Source of the DNA: CAYLWW01 sp964387585
GTDB lineage: Bacteria > Pseudomonadota > Alphaproteobacteria > Rickettsiales > Midichloriaceae
DNA: 7,116 bases
Direction of reading: 5' to 3'
Assembly (NCBI GenBank): GCA_964387585.1
Contig: CAYLWW010000073.1
Span: 1 to 7,116 of the forward strand
Each line of letters opens with the position of its first letter. Positions within the stretch are counted from its first letter, which is position 1. Below, in pieces: positions 1 to 5,890 of this stretch. The position numbers and the translations under genes were made by a program. The notes under the pieces were generated by a model. That model made no database searches. It worked only from the letters and a program-made list of their open reading frames with translations, and had not been told where the DNA came from.

Positions 1-1
1 T

Positions 2-481
2 CCAAACACTGTATTATCTATAGGTGGTGATTATGTAATAGATAGCTTAGCTAAAGCTGGTTTTGATTTTTCTAAATTAGATGGTAATGATATTAGACTG
101 ATCATTACAGAATTAGGTATTAAAAGTATCAATACTTTATCTGAAATTAGGGCTGATCTTTCTAAATTAAATGGTACTGATATTAGACTGATCATTACTA
201 GATTATTAAAAAACCCAGAAATGAAATTATTAATTGAGAAAGAATTGACGATTGATACAGAAAACTTATTATCTGGATTTGAAGAAAAATCATTTGTACA
301 CAACGAACATAATCAAATAAAGATAAAGGAAGTATCACTAGATCAAAGCTTTAGATGTGATGATAAGGATTTTAATTACACTGATGTTTGTATTTATGAT
401 GATAATGTTATTTCAGAACAGTATTTATCATGCACTTATGCAGGAAATCTATCCGAAGACGCATATTGTATTTGTAATTAG
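2..481 (+). CDS. Hypothetical repeat-containing protein, C-terminal fragment (5' end outside window)
   Basis: The frame is open from the first bases of the window to a TAG at 479-481, giving at least 159 residues, so the gene starts upstream; the internal ATG at 221 is not a credible start because the open frame and the repeats lie in front of it. Residues 7-66 of the fragment are two copies of a 30-residue unit whose shared second half is D-[FL]-S-K-L-[DN]-G-[NT]-D-I-R-L-I-I-T. The remaining 93 residues are acidic and end in a cysteine-bearing tail (Cys in the pattern C-x10-C, later C-x7-C-x-C near the end). No signal peptide or membrane segment is visible in this part. I do not recognise the family and assign no function. 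Repeats of this kind often form helical solenoid or binding surfaces in intracellular bacteria, but that is inference. It converges on the minus-strand coiled-coil gene, about 100 bases away. Confidence 0.75.
   Translation, partial: PNTVLSIGGDYVIDSLAKAGFDFSKLDGNDIRLIITELGIKSINTLSEIRADLSKLNGTDIRLIITRLLKNPEMKLLIEKELTIDTENLLSGFEEKSFVHNEHNQIKIKEVSLDQSFRCDDKDFNYTDVCIYDDNVISEQYLSCTYAGNLSEDAYCICN
20..199 (+). repeat. Two tandem 90-bp coding repeats (30-residue unit)
   Basis: Units 20-109 and 110-199 are in frame with a period of exactly 90 bases. The last 45 bases of each unit (65-109 and 155-199) differ at only 4 positions, and 12 of the 15 encoded residues are identical. Over the whole unit about 15 of 30 residues match. 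Further copies may lie upstream of the window. The pattern suggests in-frame duplication with stronger conservation of the second half. Confidence 0.85.
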
Positions 482-490
482 TTTTTTTAA

Positions 491-531
491 TATTAAGGCT
501 TTTAATATTTATTATATTTAAGGCCTTAATA
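491..531. other. Inverted repeat between converging genes, possible weak terminator
   Basis: The arms TATTAAGGC (491-499) and GCCTTAATA (523-531) are perfectly complementary over 9 bp with a 23-base loop. The right arm also lies in a 12-bp palindrome, TTAAGGCCTTAA (518-529). It sits between the stop of the plus-strand gene (481) and the stop of the minus-strand gene (586), where a bidirectional terminator would be expected. No T-run follows the stem on either strand; the run of seven T at 482-488 lies before it on the plus strand. Terminator function is therefore uncertain. Confidence 0.35.
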
Positions 532-585
532 AATCTAATCAATTCAGTGAATCTACCGCTTACCAATTCTTCTATAAAATTTGTT

Positions 586-1395
586 CTATAAGTCTTGATT
601 TTCATGCTGAATTTGTTCTTGTAGCATCTCAGTGCTTTGATATTTTATCACCGAGTATATTGTCATTTCCAATCCTTGCATTCTTTTTTCTAATTCTTGC
701 TTTTGGCTTATCTCATTACTGCTATCAATTGCTTTATCACTTGTAAGTAATACTACTAACTCTTTGTTTATCCTATCATAATCTACCTTCTCTTTGCTTA
801 TTTCTGATTCTAAATAAGACTTAGTATTTAATACTCTTTGTATTTTAACTTCTATATCCTGCTTTTCCTTGATATACTGATTTCTTTTAGCAATTTCTAT
901 ATCCTTTTTACTATTTAATGATTTGATATCACCAGATAAACTTCTCTCTTTTTCTTTTATTACTTCCAAATCTCTTCTAGCTTCTATAAATTCGATTTCC
1001 TTGGTATACTGATATCTTTTAACAAGTTCTGTATTCATCTTGCTCTTTAATAGTTCGATGTCGTTAAGTAAACTTTTTACCGCTCTTTCCAAATCTTTTT
1101 CACTCTTTATGAGCTGATTATTCTTCAATTCCACCTCTTTTTTGCTTTTTTCTACCTTTTGCAGCTCTCTTTGCTGACAGTCATAATTTAGCGCTAGTGG
1201 AATCCTCCAACATGTTTCACCTTGATTTATCTTAATTTGCATTTCATCTATACAGCCCTGTCCTAAGATAGGGTCACCTATCACAATAACACCTCCTAAA
1301 TTTTCACACGGATCTATTATCATTTTTTGGTATTTTTCTTCAGCAGAACTCAATTCTATTATCTTGCTATTATACTCTACTTCTAGACCACGCAC
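586..1395 (-). CDS. Coiled-coil protein of unknown function (main part of a possibly frame-broken gene)
   Basis: This 269-residue frame begins at a GTG (1395-1393); there is no ATG and the in-frame stop upstream is at 1419-1417. Residues 1-75 look globular and contain a Gly-rich stretch (GGVIVIGDPILGQG, 34-47) and Cys at 30, 48, 62 and 73. Residues about 76-215 are a long charged coiled coil with E/K/L/I heptad character, containing a duplicated 44-residue unit. There is no signal peptide or membrane helix. The upstream small ORF at 1383-1517 overlaps by 13 bases in another frame, has the better ribosome binding site, and would join naturally to this one. So the gene is either a two-cistron coupled unit (GAGAGG lies just before the GTG) or one gene of about 315 residues interrupted by an indel. 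I do not recognise the family; a structural or host-interaction role is only a guess. Confidence 0.65.
   Translation of the reverse strand: MRGLEVEYNSKIIELSSAEEKYQKMIIDPCENLGGVIVIGDPILGQGCIDEMQIKINQGETCWRIPLALNYDCQQRELQKVEKSKKEVELKNNQLIKSEKDLERAVKSLLNDIELLKSKMNTELVKRYQYTKEIEFIEARRDLEVIKEKERSLSGDIKSLNSKKDIEIAKRNQYIKEKQDIEVKIQRVLNTKSYLESEISKEKVDYDRINKELVVLLTSDKAIDSSNEISQKQELEKRMQGLEMTIYSVIKYQSTEMLQEQIQHENQDL
850..1074 (-). repeat. Internal duplication in the coiled-coil gene (period 132 bp, 44 residues)
   Basis: Residues 108-138 (bases 982-1074) and 152-182 (850-942) align without gaps over 31 positions, with about 16 identities. The core is E-[LI]-[VA]-K-R-x-Q-Y-x-K-E. A shorter match in front (KDLERAVK against RDLEVIKE) suggests the duplication extends further to the N-terminal side with a 3-residue gap. 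This is more than generic heptad similarity because the K-R-x-Q-Y-x-K-E signature recurs intact. Confidence 0.65.
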
Positions 1396-1517
1396 ATTCC
1401 TCTCTTTAGCGTCCCTTTATCTCTAAGCAATTTATCGAATTCTTTGGCCTCTTTTATATCTATTACTTTAACTGAATCTAATATTTCTTGGCATTTGTGT
1501 ATTTCTTTAATTTCCAT
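1383..1517 (-). CDS. Small ORF, probable detached N-terminus of the coiled-coil gene
   Basis: This 44-residue frame starts with ATG at 1517-1515, preceded on the minus strand by AAAGGT about six bases upstream, a good ribosome binding site for this genome. It is helical, charged and lysine/glutamate-rich, like the protein that follows. It stops at TAG (1385-1383), 13 bases inside the start of the 269-residue frame, which lies in the -1 frame relative to it. No classic slippery heptamer is visible in the interval where the switch would have to happen (about 1419-1383). A one-base insertion or two-base deletion in a formerly continuous gene is therefore the simplest reading. A genuine short leader peptide with translational coupling remains possible. 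Confidence 0.5.
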   Translation of the reverse strand: MEIKEIHKCQEILDSVKVIDIKEAKEFDKLLRDKGTLKRGMCVV

Positions 1518-1581
1518 TTTTTACCTTTATTTTAATTACTTTTTGATGTTAATAATAACATTACATTAATCTACTACTACT

Positions 1582-1707
1582 CTATTTTAGTTCAATATCT
1601 ATAGATCCTTTACTTCCTACTACAACCTTATAAACAATGCCTATAGTAGTATGTGCGCTTTCTGCTATAGTTAGCTCAAACTCATCTATATCCAATTCTC
1701 CTACCAC
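1582..1707 (-). CDS. Small ORF or gene remnant, unknown
   Basis: This frame has no ATG; the first plausible start is GTG at 1707-1705 (41 residues), and the open stretch reaches back into the end of the preceding gene. The product is acidic to neutral, with two beta-strand-like Val/Ile-rich stretches (IGIVYKVVVGSKGSIDIEL) near the end and a stop at 1584-1582. It begins five bases after the stop of the NTF2-like gene on the same strand. The composition looks protein-like rather than random, but the lack of a good start makes a decayed fragment as likely as a working small gene. The rest of the spacer up to 1517 holds only a short AT-rich hairpin (1546-1561, six-base arms). No function can be assigned. 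Confidence 0.3.
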   Translation of the reverse strand: MVGELDIDEFELTIAESAHTTIGIVYKVVVGSKGSIDIELK

Positions 1708-1712
1708 TACAC

Positions 1713-2411
1713 TTAGTTTATCACAATTTTTTCAAAACAATTACTTGCTAATATGATTGGTATATCATCATTTTGAAAAGAAATACTACAATTAGTATAT
1801 ACTAAAGTTGTTGTAGTTATTATTTGAGGGTTATTATCGGTATTTTGTTGATTGGTATTACCTGAGTTGATTTTTGCTTGATCTATTGTTTTATAGGTCT
1901 TATTTATGGATGTTTCCTTTATTGAGACATTTGCTATACTTGCACTATCATCCAAGAATGCAATAGAATCAAGATTGATTTCAAATAAATATTTATTTGC
2001 TGACTTAGCTATTTGATATCTATAGTTTATATACTCATCACGAGTTAATGAAACGCTTTCTTCAGACTCTATTTTTTCAGGCTCTATATTAGTATACAGT
2101 ATGCTTTTTATCAAAAAGTTAGCACTAGCCGAACTATAATAACTAAGAAAACTAGATATAATTTTATAATCACAAGAGTTAATTGCCATTGCCATTTGTG
2201 ATAATATATTATTAATCTTCTCTTTTTTCCTATTATTATCTATTTCTAAGTTAATTAAGGGAGTTGCAGAATTTTCACTTTCATTAACATCAGCAAAGCT
2301 AAGTTTTATAAAAAATGAGCATAATAATATAATAAGCATTATATTATTCAATATTGAACTATTACTCTTAACTATAGTTATAAATTTTAGCTTTGCTATT
2401 TTATAAAGCAT
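1713..2411 (-). CDS. Exported hypothetical protein with NTF2/SnoaL-like character
   Basis: The 232-residue product has an N-terminal hydrophobic segment (about residues 23-37) ending in LSFA, so a signal peptide cut near residue 40 (S-F-A before D-V) would send it to the periplasm or beyond. The positively charged residues before the hydrophobic core fit the long start; Met25 is an alternative start giving a shorter signal. The body (about 60-155) has a helix, a loop with the phrase TRDEYINYRYQ, and then strand-rich segments, reminiscent of cone-shaped NTF2-like folds. A Gln/Asn/Thr-rich linker (about 180-200) and a final strand pair with two Cys follow. It starts 18 bases after the lptC stop on the same strand, so cotranscription is likely. 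It is not a convincing LptA: no OstA-type repeat or LptA motif is visible. The specific function is unknown, and the fold call is a weak judgement by eye. Confidence 0.7.
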   Translation of the reverse strand: MLYKIAKLKFITIVKSNSSILNNIMLIILLCSFFIKLSFADVNESENSATPLINLEIDNNRKKEKINNILSQMAMAINSCDYKIISSFLSYYSSASANFLIKSILYTNIEPEKIESEESVSLTRDEYINYRYQIAKSANKYLFEINLDSIAFLDDSASIANVSIKETSINKTYKTIDQAKINSGNTNQQNTDNNPQIITTTTLVYTNCSISFQNDDIPIILASNCFEKIVIN

Positions 2412-2429
2412 AATAAATTACTTAACAAG

Positions 2430-3038
2430 TTATTGAATGAGAAATTGATTTTTGATTTTAAGATCGATATTTTTTACTTCTAATCTTACTTTTTCTTTAA
2501 AAATTATTCTGTCTTCAGAATCTAATGATATATTATTGCTAGTTAAATAAATTTTTTCAATCCTAAGTTGAAGATTTTTGCCTGTAAGCGCAATTCGATC
2601 CTTATAATTAATTTCTATATTTTCTAAAAACAAATTATAAGTTTTTGAATTGCCATTATTAATTATAGTCAAATAAAATTCTTCTTTTTCTTTTGCTGAA
2701 AAGCGCTTTTTTAGTAAATCTATGCTACTTATTGGTGCTTTTAAATAAACTTTGCTAAAATCGTTTAACTCTAATTGCGCAGTAATATTAAATAATGTTA
2801 TTTCGTTATCATCATTTTTTTTGATCATTTTTTTTGCTTTAATATTAAAAAGCTTTCCATCATCACTAATACTATGCAACTCTATTGAATCAGCAATATC
2901 ATGATTAATATCATTTGTATTAAATCCATCTTTATGCTGCTCTAATTTTAATTTACTTTTATCTAATTTATTCGTAATTATAAAAAAAAGTACAATTATA
3001 CTCATGGATAACGCTATAGTTTTTGAAATCGACATCAT
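2430..3038 (-). CDS. lptC: Probable LPS export ABC transporter periplasmic protein LptC
   Basis: LptC is a bitopic inner-membrane protein that takes lipopolysaccharide from LptB2FG and hands it to LptA. The 202-residue product has one N-terminal membrane helix (about 4-22) followed by a periplasmic domain rich in beta strands. The stretch ISDDGKLFNIKAKKM near residue 57 fits the start of the LptC/YrbK beta-jellyroll, where the substrate-modification strand begins and a strand with N-I-T-A-Q-L follows. Length matches the family (about 190-210). I chose ATG at 3038 (a second ATG follows directly) over the in-frame TTG at 3041; GGTAG upstream is only a weak ribosome site. It lies 58 bases after holA and 18 before the NTF2-like gene on the same strand. 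Sequence similarity in LptC is low, so the assignment rests on architecture and pattern. Confidence 0.6.
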   Translation of the reverse strand: MMSISKTIALSMSIIVLFFIITNKLDKSKLKLEQHKDGFNTNDINHDIADSIELHSISDDGKLFNIKAKKMIKKNDDNEITLFNITAQLELNDFSKVYLKAPISSIDLLKKRFSAKEKEEFYLTIINNGNSKTYNLFLENIEINYKDRIALTGKNLQLRIEKIYLTSNNISLDSEDRIIFKEKVRLEVKNIDLKIKNQFLIQ

Positions 3039-3096
3039 CAATGACTACTACCAATATAAACAATAAAAAATAAACAAATTATTTCATATATAAGGC

Positions 3097-4158
3097 TTAA
3101 TATAAAGCATTAGTGACTATGTTTGTTAATAAACTTTCTACTATAAGCTCAGTTTTACTATATGTTTGCTTTTTGCTTTCTATTTCTACAATCAATAATG
3201 ATTGTAATAAAAATTGAATTTTTTCTAATTTAATATTAGTTAGTATTTCTAGCATTTCATCTTTAGCTGTTCCGAATATTTGCTTTTTGCTTTGGTTTAA
3301 TAACATCTGCCATTGTTCTTTAGAAATATAGCTTTGATTATTATTTTTTTGTTTCATTAATATTTTAAGCTCTAACACTTGATATAAATAGTTTTGCAAT
3401 GTGCGTAAAATAAGCATAAAATTAATATGATTAGAACACGCTTTATTAAAATTTAATACGAAAGATTGCACATCACCAATTATTACATCTCTACAGATTT
3501 TATTTAAAGCTACATCACCTTCTTGAACAATTATGTTGTTTACATCGTCAACAGTAATTATTTTTTGAGCTGCTGTAAGAGTATTGACTTTATATTCAAT
3601 TAATTTATCTAGCTCATTTTGTATTATGAGGTTATTTTTAGGTAAAGCTTGTAAAATTAATTCTGGCACCAAAGGTTCATAGTATATTTTATGTTCTGTT
3701 AAATAGCATTTTATGTATGCTAATATATCTTTATCTTCTTTTTTATAGCAGTTTACAGCACCTATATAATTAGATGTTTCTGCAATTTTTCTAATTTTAG
3801 AATCTTTTTTTAATTCTGCAGCTAGTATTATTAACAATCCTTGTAATTGTCGATTTTGTAAGATATTTTCTAATTCTTTTTGGAATTCGTTTGCATAATC
3901 CAAAATAACTATCGTCTTACCCCCAAATAAATCTGCTATACTAAGAGCTGAGTAAAGCTTGCTTATATCACCCTTGAGATTTGTATTATCATATCTTAGT
4001 AAATTAGTATTTTTATTGTTTGAATAAGCTTTAACTAATTTATCAACTATAATTTTTATTTGACCATTATCACTTCCAAATATTAACCAATGTTTAAACT
4101 TTGCTAATTGCTCTTTATTTGCTGAGATTTTCTCTGCACCTAGAATGCTTAACTGCAT
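3097..4158 (-). CDS. holA: DNA polymerase III subunit delta
   Basis: The delta subunit is the wrench of the clamp loader: it binds and opens the beta sliding clamp so that gamma/tau and delta-prime can load it on primed DNA. The 353-residue product has the usual length (about 330-350). Visible landmarks are the first strand and turn of the AAA+-like domain (WLIFGSDNG, about 24-32), the family-typical segment ending SIADLFGGKTIVIL (73-86), and the later ELKKDSKIRKIAE stretch (115-127) corresponding to the K-L-D-K-R-S-K-x-x-K region. A helical lid (about 140-210) and the C-terminal collar helices follow. As in other delta subunits, no intact Walker A motif is present. ATG at 4158 is the first start in frame; the ribosome site is weak. 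It leads the minus-strand block holA-lptC-NTF2-like and diverges from hpf. Confidence 0.9.
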   Translation of the reverse strand: MQLSILGAEKISANKEQLAKFKHWLIFGSDNGQIKIIVDKLVKAYSNNKNTNLLRYDNTNLKGDISKLYSALSIADLFGGKTIVILDYANEFQKELENILQNRQLQGLLIILAAELKKDSKIRKIAETSNYIGAVNCYKKEDKDILAYIKCYLTEHKIYYEPLVPELILQALPKNNLIIQNELDKLIEYKVNTLTAAQKIITVDDVNNIIVQEGDVALNKICRDVIIGDVQSFVLNFNKACSNHINFMLILRTLQNYLYQVLELKILMKQKNNNQSYISKEQWQMLLNQSKKQIFGTAKDEMLEILTNIKLEKIQFLLQSLLIVEIESKKQTYSKTELIVESLLTNIVTNALY

Positions 4159-4270
4159 ATTTTTTTAACCAGATTTAACTTTTTAGTAAATATTTAGATA
4201 AGAGATGTTTACAATAAGTAATAATTTATACAATATATTAATTGATCTTTATAAAAAATATTATTTATTA

Positions 4271-4275
4271 GGGAG
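4271..4275 (+). promoter_or_regulatory. Ribosome binding site that fixes the hpf start
   Basis: GGGAG lies four bases before the ATG at 4280, the best Shine-Dalgarno match in this spacer. The conserved start of the HPF domain (M-Q-V-I-V-S-G) coincides with that ATG, which rules out the upstream in-frame ATG at 4205. Confidence 0.75.
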
Positions 4276-4279
4276 CAAT

Positions 4280-4891
4280 ATGCAAGTTATAGTATCCGGT
4301 AAACATTTAGATATAGGCGAATCATTAAGGAGTTATATAGAAGAAAAAGTTGCTAAACATATTAAAAAATACTTTGAAAATGCGATAAAAGCTCATATCA
4401 CGATTTCTAAACAACCTAATAACTTTTTTCGTACCGATATTATAGTTAATGAAGGAACAGGAATAGGAATAGTAATAAAAAGCAATGCTGACGAATCTGA
4501 TCCTTATAATAGCGCAGAGCATGCTGTTAGTAAAATGGAAAAACAACTGCAACGTTATAAAAATCGTATAAAGAATCATCGTAAGAATAAAGACAAGTTA
4601 AAACACTTTAAAGCCACAAGCTATGTTATTCCAACTTCTGAAGATATAGAGGATGAGGAACTTTATATAGACGCTCATAATCATGCACCTGTCATTATAG
4701 CAGAAAAGCAATTAAAAGTAGAAGAAACAACCATTAAAGATGCTGTAATGCAAATGGATTTAAGAAATTTACCTGCTTATTTATTTATCAATTCTACTAA
4801 TCAACACTTAAATTTAATATACTATAGGAAAGATGGTAATTTATCTTGGGTTGATACTGGTATTAATGTAAATACAAATATAGAACTGTAA
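4280..4891 (+). CDS. hpf: Ribosome hibernation promoting factor, long form
   Basis: Long HPF binds the 30S decoding region and pairs two 70S ribosomes into inactive 100S dimers during starvation or stationary phase. The product of 203 residues shows both parts: the S30AE/YfiA ribosome-binding domain (about 2-100), beginning QVIVSGKHLDIGESLRSY and ending with the basic helix EKQLQRYKNRIKNHRKNK; then an acidic linker (about 112-135); and the C-terminal dimerisation domain (about 138-195) with the family pattern of an E-A-x-x-Q-M-x-L-like stretch (here DAVMQMDLRNLPAYLFIN) and a YYRKDGNLSWVDTG-type ending. The start at 4280 is chosen from domain conservation and the GGGAG site; a 25-residue upstream extension from 4205 does not belong to the family. 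It diverges from holA across a 121-base AT-rich spacer and is followed by xseB. Confidence 0.93.
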   Translation: MQVIVSGKHLDIGESLRSYIEEKVAKHIKKYFENAIKAHITISKQPNNFFRTDIIVNEGTGIGIVIKSNADESDPYNSAEHAVSKMEKQLQRYKNRIKNHRKNKDKLKHFKATSYVIPTSEDIEDEELYIDAHNHAPVIIAEKQLKVEETTIKDAVMQMDLRNLPAYLFINSTNQHLNLIYYRKDGNLSWVDTGINVNTNIEL

Positions 4892-4906
4892 TATACTATA
4901 GTATAT
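4891..4906. repeat. 16-bp perfect palindrome at the hpf stop codon
   Basis: ATATACTATAGTATAT is its own reverse complement and begins on the last base of the hpf stop. It is nearly all A/T, so chance is a real alternative in this genome. It could be a protein site or part of the hpf 3' end structure. Confidence 0.4.
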
Positions 4907-4914
4907 ATTAGTTA

Positions 4915-4950
4915 TGAGCTTAAAAAGTAACATCAAATTTTTTAAGCTCA
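4915..4950. other. Strong 12-bp hairpin between hpf and xseB
   Basis: The arm TGAGCTTAAAAA (4915-4926) pairs perfectly with 4939-4950 across a 12-base loop, starting 24 bases after the hpf stop. G-C pairs lie at the base of the stem and A-T pairs at the tip, and no T-run follows the stem, so it is not a textbook intrinsic terminator. It may mark the 3' end of hpf mRNA, a processing or stability element, or a partial attenuator in front of xseB. Confidence 0.6.
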
Positions 4951-5002
4951 AAGTTCTAAAATTTATCATAGCCTAATTTAATAAGCTTAATTTTATATAA
5001 AT

Positions 5003-5305
5003 ATGGAAAAAGCCTCAAATAGCTCAACAAATAACTTAGAAATGAAACAAGACTTAGAAAAAGAATTATCGTCTTTATCTTTTGAAGCAGCAATGTCAGA
5101 GCTAGAAAAAATTATAAACATACTTGAAAGTGGTAATGTAGAATTAGAAGAAATTATAAATTACTATAGCAAAGCTTCTAAACTACAGGAATACTGTAGT
5201 AATAAATTAGAAGAAGCAGAATTAAGAGTAGAAACAATCTTGCATAAAAACGGTAATGCTTATGCAACAGAAAAATCACCTTTAGAGGATGAATATAAGA
5301 AATAA
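5003..5305 (+). CDS. xseB: Exodeoxyribonuclease VII small subunit
   Basis: XseB binds in several copies to the XseA large subunit to form exonuclease VII, which degrades single-stranded DNA from both ends into oligonucleotides in mismatch and recombination repair. The 100-residue product carries the complete family core: SFEAAMSELEKIINILESG (26-44), then the acidic L-E-E turn, the YYSKASKLQEYC helix and KLEEAELRVETIL (68-80). Together these are the two-helix fold of the family. It has about 24 extra residues at the N-terminus and 18 at the C-terminus compared with the usual 70-85. The first ATG is used here; Met14 is an alternative start that would trim most of the N-terminal extension. No strong ribosome site is visible before either. 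It lies 111 bases after hpf; the xseA gene is not in the window, so the complex must be encoded elsewhere. Confidence 0.92.
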   Translation: MEKASNSSTNNLEMKQDLEKELSSLSFEAAMSELEKIINILESGNVELEEIINYYSKASKLQEYCSNKLEEAELRVETILHKNGNAYATEKSPLEDEYKK

Positions 5306-5400
5306 TAAATTATTACAAAATGAAACTGTAATATACCCTATTTAAAATAGTCACATAAAAATTTGATAATTAAAAACTTTTAAAATTGTCTATATTATGC

Positions 5401-5418
5401 TACAATGGAATGATTGTA
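5401..5418. promoter_or_regulatory. Small dyad upstream of the SMR transporter gene
   Basis: TACAAT (5401-5406) and ATTGTA (5413-5418) form a 6-bp inverted repeat with a six-base centre, 43 bases before the transporter start. TACAAT also resembles a -10 box, but no good -35 box sits at the right distance. Site function is speculative. Confidence 0.2.
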
Positions 5419-5460
5419 ATGTATAAAATCAGTGCATAAATAAAATTAGTAGCGATAAAA

Positions 5461-5778
5461 ATGACAGCGTGGATATACCTATTGTTAGCAGGAGTAACAG
5501 AAATATTTTTTACAGTTTTTTTAAAATTATCTAAAGGATTTACCCAAGTAATACCCACAATTGCTTTCTTTGTTTCGTCATTTGTAAGCTTATATTTTAT
5601 GAGTAAAGCTAATAATACTTTGCCTTTAAGTATTGTGTATTCGGTATGGTGTGGGATAGGAATAGTAGGAACAGCATTAACTGAGGTATTGATATTCAAG
5701 CAACCTCTTAATTTAACTCAAATATTTTGCGTATTAACTATTTTAATATCTATCATAGTACTGAAATTTGCATCTTAA
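5461..5778 (+). CDS. SMR-family small multidrug/guanidinium-type exporter
   Basis: Small multidrug resistance proteins are four-helix inner-membrane antiporters that work as dual-topology dimers, exchanging protons for cationic compounds or guanidinium. The 105-residue product has the right length and four hydrophobic helices (about 3-21, 29-49, 56-74, 84-103). The essential membrane glutamate is present (Glu14), as are the following L-K-x-S-x-G-F turn (Lys22), the substrate-site Tyr60 and Trp63 in VYSVWCGIGIVG, and the Gly65/Gly67 packing motif. The AWIYLLLAG start and the VWxGIGxVGTAL stretch look more like the SugE/Gdx branch than EmrE, but the tryptophan usually three residues after the glutamate in Gdx is Phe17 here, so the substrate is left open. 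The ATG at 5461 starts the family-typical N-terminus; its ribosome site is poor. It stands 155 bases after xseB, probably with its own promoter. Confidence 0.88.
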   Translation: MTAWIYLLLAGVTEIFFTVFLKLSKGFTQVIPTIAFFVSSFVSLYFMSKANNTLPLSIVYSVWCGIGIVGTALTEVLIFKQPLNLTQIFCVLTILISIIVLKFAS

Positions 5779-5822
5779 CTTATCTTGAATTATATATTTA
5801 TCTGAAATTTTATTAAAACCTA

Positions 5823-5851
5823 TTGCGATTTTATTTATAACCTGTTATAAA
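5823..5851 (+). promoter_or_regulatory. Likely sigma-70 promoter for tRNA-Ser
   Basis: TTGCGA (5823-5828) and TATAAA (5846-5851) are separated by the ideal 17 bases, matching the consensus at 4 of 6 and 5 of 6 positions. Transcription would begin near 5858, leaving a 33-base leader before the mature tRNA. A dyad, TTTATAAC-CT-GTTATAAA (5834-5851), overlaps the -10 box. In DNA this AT-rich such matches are common, so position relative to the tRNA is the main support. Confidence 0.45.
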
Positions 5852-5890
5852 AATTGCCATCATATTTAGATAAAAACTCTAAGGATTAAT

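Noticed and set aside
31..303. Minus-strand 90-residue frame opposite the repeat protein
   Set aside because: It mirrors the repeats and codon bias of the plus-strand gene, whose frame is open across the window edge; no ribosome site or recognisable features.
408..605. Minus-strand 65-residue frame between the converging genes
   Set aside because: It overlaps the ends of both neighbours, is composed of translated AT-rich spacer and has no protein-like pattern.
1713..2411. Naming the gene after lptC as lptA on position alone
   Set aside because: The protein shows no LptA/OstA pattern and has a helix-plus-strand body with a Gln/Asn/Thr linker unlike LptA.
3039..3041. TTG start for lptC one codon upstream of two ATG codons
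   Set aside because: An adjacent ATG is the simpler start and there is no ribosome site that favours TTG.
4205..4279. A 25-residue N-terminal extension of HPF from the ATG at 4205
   Set aside because: The family begins at M-Q-V-I-V-S-G, coded at 4280, which has GGGAG in front; the extension is low-complexity and poorly initiated.
4325..4579. Minus-strand frame opposite hpf
   Set aside because: Antisense shadow of a well-conserved gene; aromatic-rich composition is the complement of lysine codons.
4915..4950. Calling the hpf-xseB hairpin a rho-independent terminator
   Set aside because: The stem is perfect, but the bases after it are not a T-run and the T-rich part lies within the stem near the loop.
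5400..5699. Minus-strand 99-residue frame opposite the SMR transporter
   Set aside because: The plus-strand product has four helices and all key SMR residues; the antisense frame is a shadow.
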